Shown piece by piece: positions 1-5,299 of a stretch of 5,405 bases of DNA (positions within the stretch are counted from its first letter, which is position 1; each line of letters starts with the position of its first letter). Under the pieces are notes generated by a model. That model searched no databases. It worked only from the letters and a program-made list of their open reading frames with translations, and was not told where the DNA came from. A program made the position numbers and the translations under genes. Origin of the DNA: Actinomycetota bacterium (GTDB lineage Bacteria; Actinomycetota; Thermoleophilia; Solirubrobacterales; Solirubrobacteraceae); contig SYBY01000366.1 in assembly GCA_005788585.1 (NCBI GenBank), positions 1 to 5,405 of the forward strand, read 5' to 3'.

Positions 1-1138
1 CGTTGCCCTGGCTGCCGGTGTCGAAGTCCAGGCCGACGCCGCCGAGGTGGCGGAAGTCGTTGCGCGTGAACGTCACGTCGCGGACGTGGCGCAGGCGCAC
101 GTTGCCCGGGGTCCGGGTCGGCCGCTCCACATGCCCGACCGCGTTCGGCGCGTTCCCCCTGCCGGTGAGATGGAAGCCGCTCTGGTCGGCGGCGTAGCCC
201 TCGTTGCCGCTCGGGCGCAGCCACGTCGCATGGGCGAAGGTCAGGCCCTCGAACCGCAGGCGCTCGACCGGTCGGCGGGCGGTGCCCCGCACGTCGATCA
301 GCGTCTCCTCGACGGCGAGCTCCGCGCGCGCGGTCGTGAGCGACTCCCCGGCGCGCGGCCGGTAGTAGACCTCGCCGGCCACGCTGTCGAGGTACCACTC
401 ACCCGCCTCGTCGAGCAGCTCGTACGCGTTCTCCAGGCGCGCGATCTGCGGGAACGCCCAGAGCGCCGGGAAGCTGTTCGCATTGGCCCAGCACGGCTGG
501 CGCATCGTCAGGTCCCGCCCGGCGACCGACGCGACGCCGCAGCGCATGACCTTCCACTGCAGCACCGCGACGGCTTCCAGATCCGCCGGCCGGCGCCAGG
601 TCGCGATCTCGCCGTTCGCGGCGCGGAAACCCTCCGGGGTGCGGGTGAAGCCGTCGGGGAACGGGTCGCTCTGGGCACGCGTGGCGCGCCGCCCGTCGAC
701 GTAGAGCTGCCGCGAGCGGGTGCCGGCCGGCACCCGCGCCCGGTAGATGCCGCGGCGGCGGTCGTGCAGCGTCCAGCCGCTGAGACGCAGGCCGCCACTC
801 AGGACGGGCCGCGCTCCGGGGGCGGCGCGGTACGCGACTTCCCGGCCGGCGCGACCGCTGTCGCGATGGTCCAGGACGAGCGGGCGCCGCAGGCGATACG
901 TGCCGCCGAGCAGCATGACGCGCACGGGCGCCGACGCGGCGGCGGCCCGCGCGTCGCGCTGCGCGCGCTGCAGCGTCCGGAACGGGCGCTCGCGTGTACC
1001 GTCGAAATCGTCGCTGCCGCGCGGCGAGACCCAGATCGCGACCGGATCGGCTGCCGCGGCCGCCGCGGGCGAGAACCCCGGGAGCGCCAGCATCGCGACG
1101 AGCACGGCGGCAGTGAGATGGACACGAGCGAGGGCCAC
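1..1138 (-). CDS. Secreted right-handed parallel beta-helix protein, N-terminal 379 residues (partial at left edge)
   Basis: The minus-strand frame is open from a GTG at 1138 to the window edge, so the C-terminus is missing. The product starts with a signal peptide: short N-region, hydrophobic AAVLVAMLALPGF at about residues 10-22, and an alanine-rich cleavage area at 25-30. The mature part opens with IWVSPRGSD (35-43) and RPFRTLQRA (51-59), the typical entry of secreted pectate-lyase-like beta-helix proteins. LYVDGRRATRAQ (145-156), GEWYLDSVAGEVYYRPR (246-262) and FEGLTFAHATWLRPS (296-310) follow, and the first helix rungs start near VRDVTFTRND (352-361). Known relatives are extracellular carbohydrate-active or surface proteins, including glycosidase families such as GH141. 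I cannot assign a substrate, and the catalytic rungs lie outside the window. The GTG is preferred because it sits just before the signal peptide, with a weak AGGG about 8 bases upstream; in-frame GTG 1105 or ATG 1093 would cut into the signal peptide. It lies 47 bases after the kinase gene on the same strand and is probably co-transcribed. Fold call strong, activity unknown. Confidence 0.87.
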   Translation of the reverse strand, partial: MALARVHLTAAVLVAMLALPGFSPAAAAAADPVAIWVSPRGSDDFDGTRERPFRTLQRAQRDARAAAASAPVRVMLLGGTYRLRRPLVLDHRDSGRAGREVAYRAAPGARPVLSGGLRLSGWTLHDRRRGIYRARVPAGTRSRQLYVDGRRATRAQSDPFPDGFTRTPEGFRAANGEIATWRRPADLEAVAVLQWKVMRCGVASVAGRDLTMRQPCWANANSFPALWAFPQIARLENAYELLDEAGEWYLDSVAGEVYYRPRAGESLTTARAELAVEETLIDVRGTARRPVERLRFEGLTFAHATWLRPSGNEGYAADQSGFHLTGRGNAPNAVGHVERPTRTPGNVRLRHVRDVTFTRNDFRHLGGVGLDFDTGSQGN

Positions 1139-1166
1139 GAGCGCCGCCCTGTGATCGCCCGCGTCC

Positions 1167-1185
1167 CGGCGCGGCTTGAGCGCCG
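1167..1185 (-). other. Intergenic hairpin directly after the kinase stop codon
   Basis: CGGCGC (1167-1172) and GCGCCG (1180-1185) are perfect 6-base inverted arms around a 7-base loop. The stem begins at the base next to the TGA of the kinase gene (1188-1186). No T-run follows on the minus strand (the next bases are GC-rich), so it is not a classic intrinsic terminator. It could slow ribosomes or RNA polymerase, or protect the upstream mRNA, lowering expression of the beta-helix gene relative to the kinase. Short GC stems are common by chance at this base composition. Confidence 0.3.
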
Positions 1186-2772
1186 TCAGCTCCCGTGCGT
1201 CAGCAGCTCGTCCAGCCACGCGGCGACGCGACCGACCATCTCGGCGTCCTCGGCGTCGGTCTCCACGACCAGGCGTCGCGCCGTCGGGACCGGGAACGGC
1301 GACATCTGCGCCGCGAGCATGGCGGCGATCTCCGGGCCGGCGTCCGAACCGGTCGCATCCTCCGGGCGCCGCGCGGCAGCTCGGCGGGCGGCCACGTCGG
1401 GGTCGAGACTGCAGCGCACCACGCGGATCGCCTCACGCGCGCGCCCGGGAAGCGCGTCGACGAACGCCGCCTGCATCTCCGGGGTGGCGAACGTCGCGTC
1501 GACGATCGCGCCACCCGCGGCCAGCAGCTCGGTCGCGCCACCGGCGAGGTGGCGATAGACCTCGGCCCGCTGCGCGTCGGTGTACGCCCCGGTGGGCGCC
1601 TGCGCGGCCTCGTCGATCCCGAGCATGCGCTTGCGCTCGCGGTCGGACGACAGGACGGGCAGTCCGCTTGCGCTCGCCAGTGCCCGGGCCAGCGTCGACT
1701 TCCCGCTCGCCGGAGGTCCGGTGATGAGGAGGAGCATCGGACCGCGCGCCCGCCACATCAGCCGCGTGGCGAGGCTCAGCAGCGCTCTCGCCCGGTCCAG
1801 CGCGGCGTCCTGCTCGGGGCCGGAGAGCTCCGCCGCACGCAGCAGCGCGACCTTCGACCGGACCAGCGCCCGGTAGACGCCGAAGAACGCGATCAGCGCG
1901 TCCTCGCCGGGATCGCCGCCGGCGTCGCGATAGGCGGCCACGAGGCGGTCTGCGACGTCGGCCCCGCCCAGCGACCAGAGATCCATGACGAGGAACGCGA
2001 GGTCGTCGGCGGCGTCGACGATGCGCAGCTCGCGATCGAACTCGAGGCGGTCGACGATGAGCACGCCGTCGTCCTGCAGCACGACGTGCTCGGCGCGCAG
2101 GTCGCCGTGGCCGTCGACCAGGTGGCCCGCCGCCGCGCGGGCGGCGAGCTCCTCGCGGTGGCCGATGACGAACGCCGCCGCGAACCGCTCGGCCGCGGCC
2201 AGATCCGGCGGCGGCACGACACCGTCGACGAGCGGCAGCAGCTCCTCGGTGTTGCGATCGCACATCGCCTGGACCCGCCCGACGGGGGATGCGACGTGCA
2301 CCGGCGACGCGCCGCGGTGAAACGCCACGAGCCGGGCGGCGACCTGGGTGAGGTGCTCGTCGGTGATCTCCCCGCGCGCGAGGAGCGCCGCCATGGTCTG
2401 CCCCTCGTCGAAGCGGTGCATCTCGACGACCCAGTCGACGGCGCCCGGCGTGTCGGGGGGCGCGAGCACGAACGACGTGTTCATCGGGACCACAGCCCGG
2501 ACACCGAGGACGAGCCCGGGTGCCAGTGCGGCGCTGATCCGTGTCTCCTCCTCGGACAGGTGCAGGCGCTGTAGGGGTGTCGACTGGTCGACGAACGCGT
2601 GCCGGACCGGCTTGCGCAGCTTCACCGCCCGGTCGGGTGTCAGCAGCACCCACGACAGGTGGGTCTCGCGAAGCTCCACCGGCGGGTCGGTGACGTGCTG
2701 GAGCGCGCGGCGCAGCCGCTCGTGCAGCGGTTCGGCCGTCCGCGTGTCGGCGGCCTGTGACGCGCCGCTCAC
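1186..2772 (-). CDS. Bifunctional APH-like / P-loop kinase protein (COG2187-COG0645 fusion, Rv2004c-like)
   Basis: The product is 528 residues, the usual size for this fusion. The N-terminal half is aminoglycoside-phosphotransferase-like: an ATP-anchoring candidate lysine in VKLRKPV (50-56), VDWVVEMHRFDEGQTM (112-127), the catalytic-loop motif HGDLRAEHV (222-230) and the metal-binding candidate IVDRLEFD (239-246), followed by IVDAADDLAFLVMDL (251-265), a COG2187 signature. The C-terminal half is a small P-loop kinase: Walker A GPPASGKST (352-360), SSDRERKRMLG (375-385), GAYTDAQRAEVYRHL (395-409) and VDATF (424-428). Both halves should bind ATP in the cytoplasm. The substrate is unknown, and resistance to aminoglycosides should not be assumed. 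The start is a GTG overlapping the TGA of the upstream USP (GTGA, 2772-2769), with no Shine-Dalgarno run before it, so translation probably depends on ribosomes finishing the USP. USP plus this fusion matches the Rv2005c-Rv2004c pair of the mycobacterial DosR regulon. Oddity: the Asn expected at the end of HGDxxxxN is His229. Confidence 0.92.
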   Translation of the reverse strand: MSGASQAADTRTAEPLHERLRRALQHVTDPPVELRETHLSWVLLTPDRAVKLRKPVRHAFVDQSTPLQRLHLSEEETRISAALAPGLVLGVRAVVPMNTSFVLAPPDTPGAVDWVVEMHRFDEGQTMAALLARGEITDEHLTQVAARLVAFHRGASPVHVASPVGRVQAMCDRNTEELLPLVDGVVPPPDLAAAERFAAAFVIGHREELAARAAAGHLVDGHGDLRAEHVVLQDDGVLIVDRLEFDRELRIVDAADDLAFLVMDLWSLGGADVADRLVAAYRDAGGDPGEDALIAFFGVYRALVRSKVALLRAAELSGPEQDAALDRARALLSLATRLMWRARGPMLLLITGPPASGKSTLARALASASGLPVLSSDRERKRMLGIDEAAQAPTGAYTDAQRAEVYRHLAGGATELLAAGGAIVDATFATPEMQAAFVDALPGRAREAIRVVRCSLDPDVAARRAAARRPEDATGSDAGPEIAAMLAAQMSPFPVPTARRLVVETDAEDAEMVGRVAAWLDELLTHGS

Positions 2773-3641
2773 GACGGCGCGCGGTCTGCGGCGAGCGGCA
2801 CGACGATCAGCGGGCAGGACGCCTGGGAGGCGACGGTCTCGGACACACTGCCGAACAGGAACCGTCCCAGGGTTCCCCGGCCGTGGGCTCCGCAGATCAG
2901 GACGTCACGCCTCGTGCTGATGTCCGCCAGCGCCTGCTCGGGCAGCCCGAAGGCGCGCGTGTCGCGGACCCGCAGGGTGGGCGGGAGCTGGGCGGCAGCC
3001 CGCGCGACCAGCGCGTCGAAGCGCGCGGCGTGGACGCCTGCCTCGAGGACCGGCGCACCGTCGCCGCGCCGCTCGAGCGGCGGGCGGGGGTCCACCGCGA
3101 CGAGGTCGACCTCGCCCGGCGGCTCCTCCACGACCTCGGCAAGGGCCGCGGCGAACCGCACGGCGGCATCCGACGCGTCGCTGTCGTCCACCGCCACTGC
3201 GACGTTCTCCCACGGACGGGCCGGCCGGTGGGCGAACCCACGCGGCGCGACGGCGACGGGGACCGAGCCACGCAGGAGCTCGGTCAGGACACTTCCGCCG
3301 AGCACGCGGCCGACGGGCGAGCGATGTGACGCGCCCACGACGATGAGGTCGGCGCCCTGGCCGGCCGCGAGCTCGATCAGCGCGGCGGCGGGCGTCGGCC
3401 CGGACGTCTCGACGAACGTGATGTTCGCGGCGTCGCCGGCATGGGCGCGGGCCCGGGCGAGGCCGTGGCGGGCGGCGTTGATGTCGGCCTCTGCGGTCTG
3501 CAGGCCGGGCCCGCCGGCGGTGATCGTCGTGCACGTGACGGCCAGCGTCCCGTCGTCCAGCTGCGAAAGCCGGCGCGCGAGTGCCAGGGCGTCGTCGCCT
3601 CCCGGCCGCCCGTCGACTCCGACGATGATGGTGTCCAGCAT
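2769..3641 (-). CDS. Tandem-domain universal stress protein (UspA family)
   Basis: The protein has 290 residues and two USP domains, about 1-134 and 145-283. Domain 1 opens with IIVGVDGRPGG (5-15) and has the phosphate-binding loop GASHRSPVGRVLGGS (103-117), which matches the ATP motif GxxGx9G(S/T) except that the second Gly is His106. Domain 2 opens with VAVAVDDSDAS (147-157) and has a fully canonical loop, GAHGRGTLGRFLFGS (251-265). Tandem USPs are cytoplasmic ATP/AMP-binding proteins linked to stress survival and growth arrest, and usually act by binding partners rather than by catalysis. The ATG at 3641 has a strong ribosome-binding site. The gene is probably first in a minus-strand unit with the kinase (4-base overlap) and the beta-helix protein, and is divergent from the small secreted-protein gene. 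An intact loop in domain 2 suggests nucleotide binding is kept there. Family call is very secure; the stress signal is not visible. Confidence 0.95.
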   Translation of the reverse strand: MLDTIIVGVDGRPGGDDALALARRLSQLDDGTLAVTCTTITAGGPGLQTAEADINAARHGLARARAHAGDAANITFVETSGPTPAAALIELAAGQGADLIVVGASHRSPVGRVLGGSVLTELLRGSVPVAVAPRGFAHRPARPWENVAVAVDDSDASDAAVRFAAALAEVVEEPPGEVDLVAVDPRPPLERRGDGAPVLEAGVHAARFDALVARAAAQLPPTLRVRDTRAFGLPEQALADISTRRDVLICGAHGRGTLGRFLFGSVSETVASQASCPLIVVPLAADRAPS

Positions 3642-3646
3642 CTCCG

Positions 3647-3652
3647 ACCTCC
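3647..3652 (-). promoter_or_regulatory. Ribosome-binding site of the first USP gene
   Basis: GGAGGT on the minus strand, 5 bases before the ATG at 3641. It is a strong anti-16S match and fixes this start. The kinase start downstream has none, which supports translational coupling there. Confidence 0.8.
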
Positions 3653-3664
3653 GATCGGTGGTCA

Positions 3665-3678
3665 GCCGACCGTACGCC
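3665..3678 (-). promoter_or_regulatory. Candidate promoter element shared by both USP genes (copy 1)
   Basis: The minus strand reads GGCGTACGGTCGGC, ending 23 bases before the ATG of the first USP. The second USP has GGCGTACCGTCTGC in the corresponding place, 12 of 14 bases identical. TACGGT inside it fits the loose -10 pattern TAnnnT. No convincing -35 hexamer is seen 16-18 bases upstream. An inverted repeat (GCGCC-AC-GGCGC, 3684-3695) lies just upstream. It could be a -10 region, a stress sigma-factor element or a regulator half-site; which one is inference. Confidence 0.35.
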
Positions 3679-3720
3679 GGGCGGCGCCACGGCGCATCCG
3701 GTGCATGTACGGACCGTGCG

Positions 3721-3735
3721 CCGGGATCCCCCCGG
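3721..3735. other. Short hairpin in the divergent region 3642-3804
   Basis: CCGGG (3721-3725) pairs with CCCGG (3731-3735) around a 5-base loop, overlapping the 8-base palindrome GGGATCCC. It lies about 70 bases upstream of the secreted-protein start and 80 bases upstream of the first USP start, so it could be part of a promoter or operator for either gene. Nothing else beyond the elements listed separately is recognisable in this 163-base region. Confidence 0.2.
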
Positions 3736-3760
3736 AGGAGGGCTCAAGGCGCGGGGGCAG

Positions 3761-3808
3761 ATGCCCGATGAGCGTCCTGAACCCTCGTCCGAGGAGGACC
3801 CCCAATGA
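3761..3808 (+). CDS. Possible 15-codon leader ORF ending in the start of the secreted-protein gene
   Basis: An ATG at 3761 opens a frame encoding MPDERPEPSSEEDPQ, then TGA at 3806-3808. That stop overlaps the ATG at 3805 of the next gene in an ATGA arrangement, which is typical of translational coupling. The peptide is strongly acidic (six Asp/Glu). The ribosome-binding support is weak: a G-run GGGGG just before the ATG, while a better GGAGGAG lies about 20 bases too far upstream. The next gene has its own good site inside this ORF, so coupling is not required. It may be a leader peptide or chance; the stretch is short and its codon choice is mixed. Confidence 0.2.
   Translation: MPDERPEPSSEEDPQ
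3792..3797 (+). promoter_or_regulatory. Ribosome-binding site of the secreted-protein gene
   Basis: AGGAGG, 7 bases before the ATG at 3805. It is a full consensus match and identifies this ATG as the start, despite the longer overlapping frames in this area. Confidence 0.8.
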
Positions 3809-4263
3809 CGCGTTCCCGCCGCCTCGTCGCCGGCACGCTCGCCGCGTGCGCCGCCGGTGCTGCCACCGCCGGCGCGGCATCCCAGCCCAAGCCGATCACC
3901 GGCTCGAAGACCATCTCCGGCGCGTATGGCGTCTCGCTGCTGCAGCCGCCGGCGTCGATCCCGTGCAGCGCCCTGCAGAAGTCCCAGAGCGGCAACGGGC
4001 GCTACAACGTGGTGCTCGGCGCGAAGTACGGATCGAAGTCCAGCCAGGCGTCGAGCGTCGAGGCCGTGCTGATCTCCGGCCCCGGCAGCACCACCCCGAC
4101 GTACCTCAAGCGGCCCAGCAACAGCTCCGGCTGGCGCTACGGCAACCTGCCGATCTCCAAGTGTGGGGGCCAGAAGTACACCGTGCGCTACAAGATCACC
4201 AAGAAGGGCGACGCGAACGCGGACAAGCGCGTGTCGGTCTCCTTCACGGTCACGGGGAGCTGA
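3805..4263 (+). CDS. Small basic secreted protein of unknown function
   Basis: I do not recognise the family. The 152-residue product starts MTRSRRLVAG, then an Ala/Gly-rich hydrophobic stretch to about residue 25, which fits a Sec signal peptide cleaved near AGA|A (22-25). An SRR at 4-6 gives a weak twin-arginine look, and LAAC (12-15) resembles a lipobox, but the hydrophobic core before that Cys is short. The mature part of about 127 residues is Ser/Gly/Tyr-rich and very basic (12 Lys and 5 Arg against 2 Asp and 1 Glu). It has two cysteines, C54 and C120, that could form a disulfide. Alternating hydrophobic/polar stretches such as KYTVRYKITKKG (124-135) and RVSVSFTVTGS (142-152) suggest a beta-sandwich domain. 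A consensus ribosome-binding site supports the start. It is divergent from one USP and convergent, with a 14-base overlap, with the other. Cell-wall or polyanion binding is a guess from charge only. Confidence 0.82.
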   Translation: MTRSRRLVAGTLAACAAGAATAGAASQPKPITGSKTISGAYGVSLLQPPASIPCSALQKSQSGNGRYNVVLGAKYGSKSSQASSVEAVLISGPGSTTPTYLKRPSNSSGWRYGNLPISKCGGQKYTVRYKITKKGDANADKRVSVSFTVTGS

Positions 4264-5134
4264 CGCCGGGCTCCGCGTCCGGGCGGGGCACCACGAGCAC
4301 GCTGCACGGCGCGAGGACCATGAGGTCCTCCGCCGTGCTGCCGAGCACGACGCGCGACAGGCGTCCCCAGCGGCGCGAGCCGACCACGAGGAGGTCGGCG
4401 TCGATCGCGGCGGTGACGAGCTCGTCGGTCGGGTCGCCCACGCGCAGGTCGGTGCTGATCCCCGGCTCAGGTGCGACGAGCCGCTCGAGCATCGCGGCCA
4501 TGTGGGCGCGGTCGTCGGCGACGATGCGCTCCCAGTCGGCCAGGTCGATGACGATGCCGCCGGGCACATGCGAGACGGGGAGCCGGTCGTCGACGACCGC
4601 CACGACGACCAGCTCAGCACCGGTGGCGCGCGCGAGGTCCCTGGCGGTGTCCAGCGCGACCCGCGCCTCGCCGCCGCCGTCGAAGCCGACGACGATCCGC
4701 CGAAGCGCGGCCGTGCCCGTCCCGCGCGCCGCCAGGAGCACGGGGCAGGCCGCCGAGCGGAGGGTCTGGCGCGTGACGCGGCCGGACAGCACGCTGCCGG
4801 CCTGCGCCCCGTCCGACGAGCCGACGACCAGCAGCGACGCCCCGTCCTGCTCGGTGGCGTGCTGCAGCCCGCGCGCGGCCGCGTGATCGGCGATCACCCG
4901 CACCGATGCGGACGGTGCGAGCTCGTCACGGATGGCGGTCACCACCTCGGTCATCGCGGCCTCGGCGGCGGCCGTGTCGTGATGGCCGCGACTGGGAAGG
5001 CGCATCCGCGGGTCGTGGGCGACCCCGACGAGCTCGACGGCGGCCCCGGTCGCCGCGCCGATCGCGGCCGCGAGAGACGCGGCGTCGCGCGAGCCGGGAG
5101 AGCCGTCGACTCCGGCCAGGATCTTGGTGAGCAT
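4250..5134 (-). CDS. Second tandem-domain universal stress protein (UspA family)
   Basis: A 294-residue protein with two USP domains, about 1-136 and 143-283. Domain 1 begins MLTKILAGVDGSPGS, and its loop GSSDGAQAGSVLSGR (105-119) departs from GxxGx9G(S/T): Asp108 at the second Gly and Arg119 at the final Ser/Thr. Domain 2 begins RRIVVGFDGGGEA (145-157), and its loop GSRRWGRLSRVVLGS (252-266) keeps the final GS but has Arg255 at the second Gly. Nucleotide binding, if any, is therefore more likely in domain 2. The frame stays open upstream to a GTG at 5239 and an ATG at 5155, but the ATG at 5134 has a GGAGG just before it and places the VGVD-like strand at the N-terminus as in relatives, so it is chosen. 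The gene is divergent from the CRP-like gene and is a paralogue of the USP at 2769-3641. The last 14 bases overlap the secreted-protein gene on the other strand. Function: stress-responsive nucleotide-binding protein, partner unknown. Confidence 0.94.
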   Translation of the reverse strand: MLTKILAGVDGSPGSRDAASLAAAIGAATGAAVELVGVAHDPRMRLPSRGHHDTAAAEAAMTEVVTAIRDELAPSASVRVIADHAAARGLQHATEQDGASLLVVGSSDGAQAGSVLSGRVTRQTLRSAACPVLLAARGTGTAALRRIVVGFDGGGEARVALDTARDLARATGAELVVVAVVDDRLPVSHVPGGIVIDLADWERIVADDRAHMAAMLERLVAPEPGISTDLRVGDPTDELVTAAIDADLLVVGSRRWGRLSRVVLGSTAEDLMVLAPCSVLVVPRPDAEPGVSSP

Positions 5135-5138
5135 CGGG

Positions 5139-5143
5139 CCTCC
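5139..5143 (-). promoter_or_regulatory. Ribosome-binding site that decides the second USP start
   Basis: GGAGG on the minus strand, 4 bases before the ATG at 5134. The spacing is a little short but usable. It lies inside the extension that a start at 5155 or 5239 would add, so it argues for the shorter protein. Confidence 0.65.
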
Positions 5144-5162
5144 GCGTTCGGACATGTGCAGC

Positions 5163-5176
5163 GCAGACGGTACGCC
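5163..5176 (-). promoter_or_regulatory. Candidate promoter element shared by both USP genes (copy 2)
   Basis: The minus strand reads GGCGTACCGTCTGC, 28 bases before the ATG of the second USP, and matches copy 1 at 12 of 14 positions. TACCGT fits TAnnnT. A 12-base perfect palindrome, CGCCGCGCGGCG (5176-5187), abuts it on the upstream side, comparable to the inverted repeat next to copy 1. If real, transcription would start about 20 bases before the ATG. Confidence 0.35.
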
Positions 5177-5195
5177 GCCGCGCGGCGCCCGACCA

Positions 5196-5261
5196 CCGCA
5201 GACGCTGCGGGCCGCCGTGCGGGTGAGTACGGACGTCACACACCCGTCCCCGCGATGCGGG
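5196..5261. promoter_or_regulatory. Cluster of inverted repeats between the second USP and the CRP-like gene
   Basis: Three dyads lie in this divergent region. CCGCAG-ACG-CTGCGG (5196-5210) is perfect. CGGGTG (5220-5225) and CACCCG (5241-5246) are perfect arms 15 bases apart, enclosing GTGA-N9-TCAC and GACGTC. CCCGC-GAT-GCGGG (5249-5261) is perfect. They could be operators for the divergent promoters, for example autoregulation by the CRP-like protein, but none has the canonical CRP spacing TGTGA-N6-TCACA. GC-rich DNA makes short dyads common, so the cluster is suggestive only. Confidence 0.3.
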
Positions 5262-5289
5262 AGTATGGGCGGGTCGGGTCAAACCAGTC

Positions 5290-5294
5290 GGAGG
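5290..5294 (+). promoter_or_regulatory. Ribosome-binding site of the CRP-like gene
   Basis: GGAGG, 5 bases before the ATG at 5300, a good match and spacing. It supports this start for the truncated gene. A TATGGG at 5264-5269 could be part of a -10 region, but no matching -35 is evident. Confidence 0.75.
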
Positions 5295-5299
5295 AACAC

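Noticed and set aside
47..1558. Long plus-strand open frame of 503 codons
   Set aside because: It is antisense to the beta-helix gene and the kinase end, both of which have clear family motifs. Its product is Arg/Pro/Ala-rich with no recognisable domain, as expected of a shadow frame in GC-rich DNA.
1195..2574. Plus-strand open frame of 459 codons
   Set aside because: It is wholly antisense to the kinase fusion; the product is low-complexity and shows no motif.
1186..2772. Aminoglycoside resistance gene
   Set aside because: The APH-like fold is of the COG2187 type fused to a P-loop kinase and sits in a stress cluster; nothing indicates drug modification.
2905..4620. Minus-strand open frame of 571 codons
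   Set aside because: It overlaps the first USP in another frame and runs through the secreted-protein gene on the opposite strand and into the second USP. The product is an Arg/Ala-rich shadow.
3707..5234. Identical 8-mer GTACGGAC in both divergent regions (3707-3714 and 5227-5234)
   Set aside because: One shared 8-mer between two regions of about 165 bases is close to what chance gives, and its distance to the downstream starts differs.
5135..5239. N-terminal extension of the second USP to a GTG at 5239 or ATG at 5155
   Set aside because: The extra residues are unlike the USP fold, and a ribosome-binding site sits directly before the ATG at 5134.
3642..5299. DosR-type boxes or canonical CRP sites in the divergent regions
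   Set aside because: Despite the Rv2004c-like context, I see no convincing DosR palindrome and no TGTGA-N6-TCACA. The nearest is GTGA-N9-TCAC at 5223-5239, with the wrong spacing.
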